Shown here piece by piece: positions 56,896 through 64,000 of a stretch of DNA of 64,000 bases (positions are counted from its first letter, which is position 1; every line of letters starts with the position of its first letter). The stretch covers positions 1 through 64,000 of the forward strand of contig JAKITD010000006.1 of NCBI GenBank assembly GCA_021648265.1, given 5' to 3'. Origin of the DNA: Flavobacteriaceae bacterium (GTDB lineage: Bacteria; Bacteroidota; Bacteroidia; Flavobacteriales; Flavobacteriaceae). A program made the translations under genes and the position numbers. The notes under the pieces are model-generated. The model was not told where the DNA came from and searched no databases. It worked only from the letters and a program-made list of their open reading frames with translations.

Positions 56896-58902
56896 TTATC
56901 TCTTTATTACCTGTTTTACAGTGCTATAGTTTTGAGTATTAATATGTACAAAATAAATGCCAGAGGCATAGTTTTCCATAGAAACCTGAATGTTATTTAA
57001 GTTATCTTGTAAATCAATATTCTTAATAACACGTCCATTTATATCAAATATCTGTATTTGTTTAAGTACTTCATTGCTGCTATTGTTAATAGTTACAATA
57101 TTACTTGTAGGGTTTGGATATATAGTAGTGTTATTGTCAAGTTCATTGTCATTAACACTTAGCAATTCTCTAGTAATTTCAAAAGTAAAATCTCCAGTTT
57201 CGTAAAAAAACCCGTGTATTAAAATTGAAAATTCTGTAGCCCCATCGCTTTCGAAAACCACCTCAGATTGTTCTCCTCCACAAGCATCGTCATTTCCAGC
57301 CACACATTCGAGAGGTGCTACCGAACAATCTCCTGTATAAATAGATATTTTGGTATCGTAATCTGCTGTACCGCTACCAGAACAGGTAGTAACAGTTATA
57401 TCTGAAGGCATCCCGCTATCATCATTTAAATAATACCAAACTCCTGCAGCTGTAATATCTACATCACAAAACTCAGCAGAACTAGTATCTATAGTAGCGT
57501 CTATTGTTGTTCCAGGTATAATATCTCCAACAAATACTTCTATTGCATTTTCACAATTATCATTAGCTACAGATGATGTAAATAACTCTAAACAAAAAGA
57601 GGTGTTAACAGGGTAAATGGAAAAGTTAAATACTTGTATTAGTAATTCGTCTCCTATTTCCCATCCATTTATAATTATACCATCTGTGCCAGATAATGTT
57701 GCACAAACTATCTCATTATAAGGGGCTACAGCTTCTCTTATCGAAATTCCAGGAACACCATCACCACTATACCATATTAAATTTTCTGTTGTTGCTGTCC
57801 AACTATAAAATCTATCTAAATATGGATCGGGACCTGTACAGGCACTATCTAAGCCACTAAGTGTTGTGCCGTCATTTGATGTAGTGTTTGTAAATGTATA
57901 GGTGTCACATCCAGTTCCTTGTGGAGATGGTATGATAGGTGTTGCTCCTGCTGCAGTATCGTTAGGTGGTGGAGGTAATGGTGTGTAAAGTTCTAAACAG
58001 AACGATATATCAACATCCTGGGTGCTAAAACCATATACCTGTATGATTAGCTCGTTTCCTATAGACCAGCCAAATAAAACTTGATCTTCAATAGGAGAAC
58101 CCCCGTTTATACAATATATTTCTGTTTCAGGATATGCGGCATCTCTAATTGAAATTCCTGGGTTGTTTTCGTTTCCGTTCCATACCAATCCAATTGTTGT
58201 AGCAGTCCAAGTGTAAAAGCGGTCTAGGCCTGTATATTCTGTATCACAAGTAGAATCTAGTCCGCTGTCTGTTGTGCCATCACCAGCAGTGTAAGCAGTA
58301 AATGTAAAAGTATCACAGCCTGTTCCTTGTGGAGACGGTGTTATAGGTGTTGCTCCTACTGGGTTATCATTAGCTGGTGCTGGTGGTAGATAAAAAGTTT
58401 CAAGTTCAAAATTGCCTGTTTGGTTGCTATATCCATGTACCAAAATATAAAACTGTGTGGCACCGTCACTTGGGAATACTACTTTAGATCTAGTCGCTAT
58501 ACCGCATCCATCGTCATCACCAGCCACACAAGTAAGAGGTGGCGATCCACAATCTCCCGTGTAAACAGATATTTTAGTGTCGTAATTTGATATATTAGAG
58601 CAAGTGTTAACATTTATATTTCCAGCTACTCCACTAGTATCGTTTAAGATGTACCAAACTCCTGGAGCATCAACTTCTGTATCACAAAACCCAGCGATAG
58701 AAGTATCCATAGTTGCGTATATTGTTGTTCCTGAAATAGTGTCGCCAACAGATATTGCTATAGCGTCTGCACATTCGTCGTTTGCTGGTGGAGTTTGAGC
58801 ATTTGCTTGAAAGCTAAAAAGAACAAAGCAAGCGGTGATTTTTAAATAATTAATAATTTTTTTGTAATAATTAGGTTCAGTTTTTTTTAATGTTTTTTTC
58901 AT
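56896..58902 (-). CDS. Secreted repeat protein with T9SS type A sorting domain
   Basis: A 668-residue surface or secreted protein of unknown function. After a signal region (to about residue 36, FQANAQ) come four beta-rich modules. Module A (about 38-172) has NDECADAIAISVGDTISGTT, YDTKISVYTGDC and CVAGDDDGCG. Module B appears twice (about 175-310 and 312-440): GATPITPSPQGTGCDTFTF and LDRFYTWTAT recur. A second A module follows (about 442-590, NDNCENAIEVFVGDIIPGTT). The C-terminal domain from about 600 (TIYPNPTSNIVTINNSSNEV) is the sorting domain. Many cysteines suggest disulfides. Modules A resemble CUB/PPC-like binding domains. Confidence 0.87.
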   Translation of the reverse strand: MKKTLKKTEPNYYKKIINYLKITACFVLFSFQANAQTPPANDECADAIAISVGDTISGTTIYATMDTSIAGFCDTEVDAPGVWYILNDTSGVAGNINVNTCSNISNYDTKISVYTGDCGSPPLTCVAGDDDGCGIATRSKVVFPSDGATQFYILVHGYSNQTGNFELETFYLPPAPANDNPVGATPITPSPQGTGCDTFTFTAYTAGDGTTDSGLDSTCDTEYTGLDRFYTWTATTIGLVWNGNENNPGISIRDAAYPETEIYCINGGSPIEDQVLFGWSIGNELIIQVYGFSTQDVDISFCLELYTPLPPPPNDTAAGATPIIPSPQGTGCDTYTFTNTTSNDGTTLSGLDSACTGPDPYLDRFYSWTATTENLIWYSGDGVPGISIREAVAPYNEIVCATLSGTDGIIINGWEIGDELLIQVFNFSIYPVNTSFCLELFTSSVANDNCENAIEVFVGDIIPGTTIDATIDTSSAEFCDVDITAAGVWYYLNDDSGMPSDITVTTCSGSGTADYDTKISIYTGDCSVAPLECVAGNDDACGGEQSEVVFESDGATEFSILIHGFFYETGDFTFEITRELLSVNDNELDNNTTIYPNPTSNIVTINNSSNEVLKQIQIFDINGRVIKNIDLQDNLNNIQVSMENYASGIYFVHINTQNYSTVKQVIKR

Positions 58903-59418
58903 AGGTGTTAATTTAAAATAAATTAGTTCGATACTAAAACAAGCATATACTTTAATACCCTACCTAAAATAAATAAATAAAACCACTAGTGGTAAAAGCC
59001 TGTAAACGAATAACATAAAACTTCAAAAAAAAATATAATTATCAAACAGAAACATATCATTTTATCGCCAACTATTCTGTTGTTATTAAGCTGAAAGATT
59101 TAAGTAAATATAAAACCTTAACGAATGACTTATTGGAAAGAGGAACCAACTAGATTGTTGGTATTTCTTTTCCGCATCAAATGAAGATGAATTAAATTTA
59201 TAGGAAATGAGGTAATAGAAAAGGAAAAAATGACCTTGTAAATAAAAAAATAATTGACTAAATCTTTCTGAAGGTTGTTTTTAAATATTATTTGCCTTTG
59301 AGAATCCTCTAGGCGAAACAATTTCATAAGGTTTATTACGAAAAAAATTAAGCATCGTAAGGTTGACTTGTAGTGCATGAAGACAATAACTCACAAAAAA
59401 TAGTATTGTCGAAAATCA
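58903..59418. other. 516-bp intergenic region without a recognisable gene
   Basis: AT-rich DNA between two minus-strand genes. A minus-strand open frame (59378-59130) would encode 82 residues of mixed hydrophobic character but has no family resemblance, promoter box or codon signature. It could be decayed coding DNA. No hairpin or repeat was seen. Confidence 0.5.
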
Positions 59419-60537
59419 TTACTCTCCCAACAAAGAAGCAATTTTAGCATCCAAGGCGTTTCCTCGTAAGTTCTTTGCGATTATTATTCCGTTTTCATCC
59501 AATAAAAAAGTAGCTGGAATAGAACGAACACTATATTGCTTCGCAATTGGATCGCTCCAACCTTTTAAGTTAGAAACGTGATGCCAATTCATTTTATCAT
59601 CTTTAATAGCTTTTATCCAACGGTCTTTTTGACCCGCCTTGTCTAAGGAAACACTAATAATATTTAGACCTTTTTCGTGGTACTGATTGTAAACTCGAAC
59701 CACATTTGGGTTTTCTCTACGACAAGGTTTGCACCAAGAAGCCCAAAAATCGATGATAGTATATTTTCCTAAAACATCTTTTAATGCTAATTGTTTTCCG
59801 TCAGGAGTAAGTGCCGAAAATGCTGGAGCTTCACCACCAACAGCTGCTTTTTTAGCAGAATTGATTAAAGTTTCTAAGTTTTTAGCACTTGATGTTAGTT
59901 TTACTTTTGGACTGAATTTATTGGTAAGGGTTTTAGCATCGACAGCCGTAATTTCTTTTTTGCTTAACATTTCAGTAAGTAATAAAACCGAAAATAACGA
60001 GTTGGTGTTTTCTGAAACATAAACCATTTTATATCCTCTTTCAAGGTCAGCAATATCATTGTTTTCTTCTTGAATTTTATAAGCTAATTCGGTGTCTTTA
60101 TTTATTCTTGCTTGTTTAAAAAGCTCATAATTTGCTTTTCTTTGTTTGCTATAAGCACCCATTTTCGAATAATATACTTTATACGAATCGTTTTGTTTGC
60201 TTCCAGTAACGTACGAAGATGTAATACTATCTTTAAACATAGTTACTTTTAAATCTTCATTTTCAGGAAAAAAAAGAACATTTCCTTTTACATTTTGAAC
60301 TTGTAAGAAATTTATTTTAAGCTTATCATCTTTAGGATATGCAGCGCTAAATTTTTCGTTAGTAACTGTCAGTGTATCGAAAGTTTTAGTTTGATTTCCT
60401 TGAGTAACTGTATTTACAAATATTTTTGTTCCGTCTGCAAATCCAATAGCATCTCCATTTAATTGGTAAGTATTACTGTCTGTAGTAGTACAAGAAATAA
60501 TGGTTAAGCTTATTAGAATAAATAAAATACGTTTCAT
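59419..60537 (-). CDS. DUF4369-TlpA family disulfide reductase lipoprotein
   Basis: A 372-residue lipoprotein (lipobox ISC at about residue 16). Residues 22-120 form the DUF4369 beta domain (YQLNGDAIGFADGTKIFVNT), a helical linker follows, and residues about 235-372 are a thioredoxin fold with the redox motif in FWASWCKPCRRENP (WCKPC) and cis-Pro in SIPATFLL. This architecture is common in Bacteroidota, often near polysaccharide or metal-uptake genes, but no such genes are here. Expected to reduce periplasmic disulfides. Its -7 box is at 60558. Confidence 0.92.
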   Translation of the reverse strand: MKRILFILISLTIISCTTTDSNTYQLNGDAIGFADGTKIFVNTVTQGNQTKTFDTLTVTNEKFSAAYPKDDKLKINFLQVQNVKGNVLFFPENEDLKVTMFKDSITSSYVTGSKQNDSYKVYYSKMGAYSKQRKANYELFKQARINKDTELAYKIQEENNDIADLERGYKMVYVSENTNSLFSVLLLTEMLSKKEITAVDAKTLTNKFSPKVKLTSSAKNLETLINSAKKAAVGGEAPAFSALTPDGKQLALKDVLGKYTIIDFWASWCKPCRRENPNVVRVYNQYHEKGLNIISVSLDKAGQKDRWIKAIKDDKMNWHHVSNLKGWSDPIAKQYSVRSIPATFLLDENGIIIAKNLRGNALDAKIASLLGE

Positions 60538-60557
60538 AATGGTATATTTTTGAAATG

Positions 60558-60565
60558 CAAAAATA
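60558..60565 (-). promoter_or_regulatory. -7 element TATTTTTG for the DUF4369-TlpA gene
   Basis: On the minus strand TATTTTTG lies 21 nt before the ATG at 60537. Confidence 0.55.
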
Positions 60566-60682
60566 ACAGTAATTAACTGTCTTAAAAAATGCTTTGTGAA
60601 TTTTTTATGAATCCCTTACATCTAGGTTATTTAAAATCACTTTAGTAATTTAAAAACATACTTGTTTGAAATCAATTTAGCT

Positions 60683-60690
60683 TATATTTG
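60683..60690 (+). promoter_or_regulatory. -7 element TATATTTG for the cys operon
   Basis: TATATTTG fits TAnnTTTG and lies 23 nt before the cysQ ATG. It is the only clear promoter found for the cysQ-to-cysN run. Confidence 0.55.
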
Positions 60691-60712
60691 AAAGCTAAAT
60701 ACAGAGCCTTAA

Positions 60713-61504
60713 ATGAAACAAAATTTATCTATAGCAATTCAGGCTTCAATTAAAGCAGGGATTGAGATTATAAAAGTATATTCAAAGCCTATTGAGGTTG
60801 AAATAAAAGGAGATGATTCTCCATTGACTCAAGCCGATAAGAATGCAAATGATGTTATAATTGGTTATTTGAAGAATACTTCGATTCCTATAATTAGTGA
60901 AGAAAACAAACAGTTATCGTACTCAGAACGAAAGGATTGGAAACAGTGCTGGATTGTAGATCCGCTTGACGGTACCAAAGAATTTATAAAACGAAATGGG
61001 GAATTTACCGTAAATATCGCTTTGGTTGAAAATGGAAATCCAATTTTAGGAGTAATTTATGTCCCAGTTACTAAGGACTTGTATTTTACTTCGGATGACG
61101 CTTCAAAAGCATTTAAAATCACATTGAAAAATGAAAAGGTGTCTGTTTCTGAAATATTAGAAAATGCTTCCGAAATTTCACCTGAAACTACAACTCCTTC
61201 CGTCGTCAAAATTGTTGGAAGTCGTTCGCATTTAAATGAGGATACGAAGAATTTTATTTCAGAAATAGAGAAAGAAAATTCCGTAGATATTGTTTCAAAA
61301 GGGAGCTCTTTAAAGTTTTGTTTGGTTGCCGAAGGAAAAGCAAATTTATACCCAAGATATGCACCAACAATGGAATGGGATACTGCTGCAGGTCAGGCGA
61401 TTTGTCAAGCAGCAGGAGTAAAGGTGATTAATAATGAGACCCAAAAACCACTTCGGTACAACAAAGAAAATTTGTTAAACCCTTATTTTTTAGTGACAGT
61501 TTAA
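60713..61504 (+). CDS. cysQ: 3'(2'),5'-bisphosphate nucleotidase
   Basis: Removes the 3'-phosphate from PAP, the by-product of PAPS use in sulfate assimilation. The 263-residue IMPase-fold protein has ISEENKQLSY (metal-binding EE), WIVDPLDGTKEFIKRNGEFT (DPLDGT motif plus the CysQ-type KEFIKR) and MEWDTAAGQAICQAAG. First gene of the sulfate-assimilation run; the next start codon is 1 bp after its stop. Confidence 0.95.
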   Translation: MKQNLSIAIQASIKAGIEIIKVYSKPIEVEIKGDDSPLTQADKNANDVIIGYLKNTSIPIISEENKQLSYSERKDWKQCWIVDPLDGTKEFIKRNGEFTVNIALVENGNPILGVIYVPVTKDLYFTSDDASKAFKITLKNEKVSVSEILENASEISPETTTPSVVKIVGSRSHLNEDTKNFISEIEKENSVDIVSKGSSLKFCLVAEGKANLYPRYAPTMEWDTAAGQAICQAAGVKVINNETQKPLRYNKENLLNPYFLVTV

Positions 61505-61505
61505 G

Positions 61506-61952
61506 GTGGAATACAAAGAAGAATCTCATATACGTAGCCTGTTAAAAGGCATTTCTTGGAGGGTTGTAGCAACTGCAGATACTATATTAATTGTATTATT
61601 TATTACATGTATATCTGGAGAATGCAGCATAGAATCTGCAATTGAGATAGGCTTAATAGAGTTTGTTGTTAAGTTGGCAATTTATTATGTTCATGAGCGA
61701 ATTTGGCAAAAGATATTAAGAAATAAACAAGTTTCAAAAAAACTAACACTTTTTAAAACAATCTCTTGGAGGACGATTGCGACTACTGCTACTCTAATAA
61801 TTTCGGGAGCAGTTTTAGATGATTTTGAAGGAGCTGTTTATATTTCATTAATAGAGTTATTTACTAAATTTGCATTGTATTATTTTCACGAACGAATGTG
61901 GTTGAAGATGCCTTTGGGAAAAATAAGAAGACTGTTTTTTAATAAAAAATAA
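61506..61952 (+). CDS. Membrane protein with two DUF2061 repeats
   Basis: A 148-residue membrane protein made of two copies of the DUF2061 unit: SLLKGISWRVVATADTILIV ... KLAIYYVHERIWQKI and LFKTISWRTIATTATLIISG ... KFALYYFHERMWLKM. Each copy has two hydrophobic segments, so about four in total. It starts at a GTG 1 bp after cysQ and precedes cysC by 5 bp. DUF2061 proteins often sit with sulfate-assimilation genes and may help sulfate uptake or signalling, but the function is not established. Confidence 0.88.
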   Translation: MEYKEESHIRSLLKGISWRVVATADTILIVLFITCISGECSIESAIEIGLIEFVVKLAIYYVHERIWQKILRNKQVSKKLTLFKTISWRTIATTATLIISGAVLDDFEGAVYISLIELFTKFALYYFHERMWLKMPLGKIRRLFFNKK

Positions 61953-61957
61953 ATTAA

Positions 61958-62548
61958 ATGCAAGAAAATATCATTCCACATAATTTTAATCTTAGACAAG
62001 AAGAGCGAAGTAATTTAAAAAAGCATCGGCCTTTGTTGCTTTGGTTTACAGGCTTGTCAGGTTCTGGTAAATCTACTATTGCAAATCTTGTTGAAGTTGA
62101 ATTACACAAAAAAGGCATTCATACTTATTTATTAGATGGTGATAATGTACGAAAAGGTTTGAATAATAATTTAACTTTTTCACCAGAAGATAGAACCGAA
62201 AACATTCGTCGTATTGCTGAAGTTTCAAATTTAATGATAGATGCAGGTTTAGTGGTTTTAGCAGCCTTTGTTTCTCCATATAAAAAGGACAGAGAAATGA
62301 TTAAAAATACTGTTAAAAGTATTAATTTTGTCGAAATTTTCGTGGATACTTCTGTGGAAGAATGTGAACGTAGAGATACTAAAGGATTGTACGCAAAAGC
62401 CCGAAAAGGATTAATAAAAGATTTTACAGGAATTAATGCTCCTTATGAAGCCCCTGAAAACCCTGATGTGTTAATTGAAACAGAAAACACTTCGGTGGAA
62501 GAGGCTGTGAATAAAGTGACGGAGTATGTAGAACGAAGGTTGAAGTAA
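61958..62548 (+). CDS. cysC: Adenylylsulfate kinase
   Basis: Phosphorylates APS to PAPS. The 196-residue P-loop kinase has [18 protein letters not shown] (Walker A), LLDGDNVRKGLNNNLTFS (DGDNxR), FSPEDRTENIRRIAEVSNLM and FVSPYKKDREM, all CysC hallmarks. It is a stand-alone form, with no CysN fusion. It is separated from cysD by a 178-bp gap filled with palindromic repeats. Confidence 0.95.
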   Translation: MQENIIPHNFNLRQEERSNLKKHRPLLLWFTGLSGSGKSTIANLVEVELHKKGIHTYLLDGDNVRKGLNNNLTFSPEDRTENIRRIAEVSNLMIDAGLVVLAAFVSPYKKDREMIKNTVKSINFVEIFVDTSVEECERRDTKGLYAKARKGLIKDFTGINAPYEAPENPDVLIETENTSVEEAVNKVTEYVERRLK

Positions 62549-62556
62549 AGTTAATA

Positions 62557-62711
62557 TGTCTTTGCGAGGAGGCACTCCCGAAGCTTCGGGAGAAGCAATC
62601 TCATGAGATTAACATTAAGATTGCCACGCCTAATCCCGAAGTTTCGGGAGGCTCGCAATGACAGAGTAAAATTATAAAATTGCCACGCCCAAAAAAGGGT
62701 TCGCAATGACA
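62557..62711. repeat. Compound palindromic element between cysC and cysD
   Basis: A full copy (62557-62663) has outer arms tgtctttgcgag and ctcgcaatgaca, which are complementary but for one base. Inside it lie a perfect 18-bp palindrome, ctcccgaagcttcgggag (62575-62592), and tcccgaag-tttcggga (62634-62649). A shorter right-half copy follows (62679-62711: attgccacgccc ... ttcgcaatgaca). The half copy supplies the upstream ATG at 62706, so that ATG is repeat DNA. Confidence 0.85.
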
Positions 62712-62726
62712 AATAACAACCAAATA

Positions 62727-63632
62727 ATGGGTAAATATTATTTAAATTATTTAGACGAATTAGAATCGGAAGCTATTTACATTCTTCGTGAAGTATGGGC
62801 GCAATTTCAGAATCCTGTAATTTTATTTTCAGGAGGGAAGGATTCCATTTTAGTTGCACATTTAGCTAGAAAAGCTTTTTATCCTTCAAAAATCCCTTTT
62901 CCATTTATGCACGTAGATACGGGACATAACTTCCCAGAAACCATTCAGTTTCGTGATAAATTGGTAGCAGAACTTGGCGTTCAGTTAATTGTAGGTTCTG
63001 TACAAGAATCTATCGATCAAGGGCGTGTTGCGGAAGAAAAAGGAAAAAATGCGACTCGTAATGCTCTTCAAATTACAACCTTATTAGATGCGATTGAAAC
63101 TAATAAAGTAGATTGTGCAATTGGAGGAGGAAGACGAGACGAAGAAAAGGCAAGAGCTAAAGAGCGTTTCTTTTCACATCGTGATGATTTTGGACAATGG
63201 GATCCAAAAAATCAGCGTCCAGAATTATGGAATATCCTAAACGGAAAGCATTTTGAAGGGGAACATTTTAGAGCATTTCCAATAAGTAACTGGACAGAAA
63301 TGGACGTTTGGAATTACATACAAAGAGAAAACATTAGTATTCCTTCTTTGTATTATGCACACCAACGCGATGTAGTTTGGCGTAGTGGGTCTTGGATTCC
63401 AGTTTCAGAACATTTAAAATTGGAAGAAGGCGAAGAAGTACACAATAAGAAAATTAGATTCAGAACTTTAGGTGATATTACAATTACAGGAGGTATAGAA
63501 TCGGAAGCCGATACTTTAGCAAAAATTACTTTAGAAGTTTCGGCAATGCGAAAAACCGAACGTGGGGATCGTAGTGATGATAAACGTTCTGAAAGTGCGA
63601 TGGAGGATAGGAAAAGACAAGGGTATTTTTAA
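62727..63632 (+). CDS. cysD: Sulfate adenylyltransferase subunit 2
   Basis: Small subunit of ATP sulfurylase, making APS from sulfate and ATP. The 301-residue PP-loop protein has FSGGKDSILVAHLARKAF (PP-motif SGGKDS), MHVDTGHNFPETIQFRD, CAIGGGRRDEEKARAKERFF and the ending SAMEDRKRQGYF. The frame opens at an ATG at 62706, but that codon belongs to the repeat element; homologues begin near KYYLNYLDELESEAI, so the ATG at 62727 is preferred. It pairs with cysN downstream across another repeat-filled gap of 239 bp. Confidence 0.95.
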   Translation: MGKYYLNYLDELESEAIYILREVWAQFQNPVILFSGGKDSILVAHLARKAFYPSKIPFPFMHVDTGHNFPETIQFRDKLVAELGVQLIVGSVQESIDQGRVAEEKGKNATRNALQITTLLDAIETNKVDCAIGGGRRDEEKARAKERFFSHRDDFGQWDPKNQRPELWNILNGKHFEGEHFRAFPISNWTEMDVWNYIQRENISIPSLYYAHQRDVVWRSGSWIPVSEHLKLEEGEEVHNKKIRFRTLGDITITGGIESEADTLAKITLEVSAMRKTERGDRSDDKRSESAMEDRKRQGYF

Positions 63633-63636
63633 TGCT

Positions 63637-63687
63637 GAACTTGAAGTTGAAGTCGAAATTGAATTCGAAGCCGAACTTGAAACCGAA
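63637..63687. repeat. Degenerate hexamer repeat after the cysD stop codon
   Basis: Nine gaa triplets at 6-bp spacing (gaacttgaagttgaagtcg and so on) run for 51 bp, starting 4 bp after the cysD stop. The triplets between them vary (ctt, gtt, gtc, att, ttc, gcc, ctt, acc). If read in the gaa phase it would encode alternating Glu and a varying residue. Confidence 0.8.
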
Positions 63688-63841
63688 TGTCTTTGCGAGG
63701 AGGCACGACGTGGCAAACTCATGAAATGAACATTAAGGTTTCTTCATAAGATTGCCACGCCCAAAGGAGGGCTCGCAATGACAAGTAATTTAATAAGATT
63801 GCCACGCCTAATCCCGAAGTTTCGGGAGGCTCGAAATGACA
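63688..63841. repeat. Compound palindromic element between cysD and cysN
   Basis: A second full copy of the cys-operon element (63688-63783: tgtctttgcgag ... ctcgcaatgaca) is followed by a right-half copy (63796-63841: gattgccacgcc, tcccgaagtttcggga, ctcgaaatgaca). The full-then-half order is the same as in the cysC-cysD gap. Confidence 0.85.
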
Positions 63842-63871
63842 GGAATAAAATCTAAAACCAGAAACAAAAAA

Positions 63872-64000
63872 ATGCAACTAGATACCAACCAACTACTAAG
63901 ATTCACCACAGCAGGAAGTGTAGATGATGGAAAAAGTACTTTAATAGGAAGACTTTTATACGATTCAAAATCTATTTTTGAAGATCAATTAGAAGCTATT
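63872..64000 (+). CDS. cysN: Sulfate adenylyltransferase subunit 1 (3'-partial)
   Basis: The first 43 codons of the GTPase subunit of ATP sulfurylase, which couples GTP hydrolysis to APS formation. [20 protein letters not shown] leads into the P-loop ([19 protein letters not shown]), exactly the CysN/NodQ start, and [13 protein letters not shown] continues until the window ends. It is the partner of cysD and the last visible gene of the operon. Confidence 0.93.
   Translation, partial: MQLDTNQLLRFTTAGSVDDGKSTLIGRLLYDSKSIFEDQLEAI

Noticed and set aside
59130-59378. 82-residue minus-strand frame in the 58.9-59.4 kb gap
   Set aside because: No recognisable family, promoter box or conserved pattern. 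Kept only as a remark on the intergenic region.
62706-62726. Longer cysD start at 62706
   Set aside because: That ATG is part of the cgcaatgaca end of the palindromic element present in several copies; the family start is at 62727.
1-64000. tRNA or rRNA genes
   Set aside because: No T-loop or cloverleaf-like pattern was noticed in any gap while reading. A tRNAscan-type search would be decisive.

Overview
The window is a low-GC chromosomal segment from a member of the Bacteroidota, most probably a marine-type Flavobacteriaceae. The signs are: TAnnTTTG-type -7 promoter elements in front of many genes, no Shine-Dalgarno motifs, two proteins with type IX secretion (Por) C-terminal sorting domains, many Flavobacteria-type lipoproteins, and menaquinone-only quinone genes. 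No tRNA, rRNA, CRISPR array, prophage or intact insertion sequence was seen.

Layout. (1) 1-4,920 is an accessory patch: a type III restriction-modification methyltransferase (cut by the window edge), a GxxExxY nuclease-like gene bracketed by inverted repeats, a SWIM zinc-finger protein carrying an in-frame palindromic insertion, and a noncoding element that abuts a 5'-truncated LysE transporter. (2) 5,160-18,800 is core metabolism and envelope: HMG-CoA lyase, a 5'-nucleotidase family lipoprotein, a haem-binding protein, guaB, an OmpH/Skp chaperone, a run of three periplasmic SurA-like proteins followed by a MoxR ATPase, aconitase and a thioredoxin-like protein. (3) 18,850-31,000 holds pheT, a decayed membrane-protein gene, a PepC-like protease, menB, a pseudouridine synthase, panB, sdaA, a umuDC-like pair and dnaK. 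(4) 31,000-38,800 holds a metal-binding lipoprotein, a secreted endonuclease I, an LRR protein, and a menaquinone cluster (hotdog thioesterase, menF, menD). (5) 38,700-60,500 is mixed housekeeping: cvfB, an APC permease, an SDR, a VOC protein, a LOG protein, uvrA, ggt, an AcpH-like protein, a phosphohexomutase, a SufS-like aminotransferase, an LpxL-type acyltransferase, a rhomboid, a SIMPL protein, a large T9SS cargo protein and a DUF4369-TlpA lipoprotein. (6) 60,700-64,000 is a sulfate-assimilation operon cysQ-DUF2061-cysC-cysD-cysN (cysN cut by the window end).

The most unusual signals are a UmuD homologue in which the cleavage-site Cys, the catalytic Ser and the catalytic Lys are all replaced; four genes whose -7 box lies only 5-7 nt before the start codon, which predicts leaderless mRNAs; a rich set of small palindromic or tandem repeats (15 x 7 bp, 3 x 67 bp, compound palindromes between cys genes, a palindrome that supplies the umuC stop codon, and one inside a reading frame); and a decayed gene at 21.5 kb. 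I did not find a clear new multi-gene system. The closest candidate is the Mod + GxxExxY + SWIM neighbourhood at the left edge, where no restriction subunit is visible.
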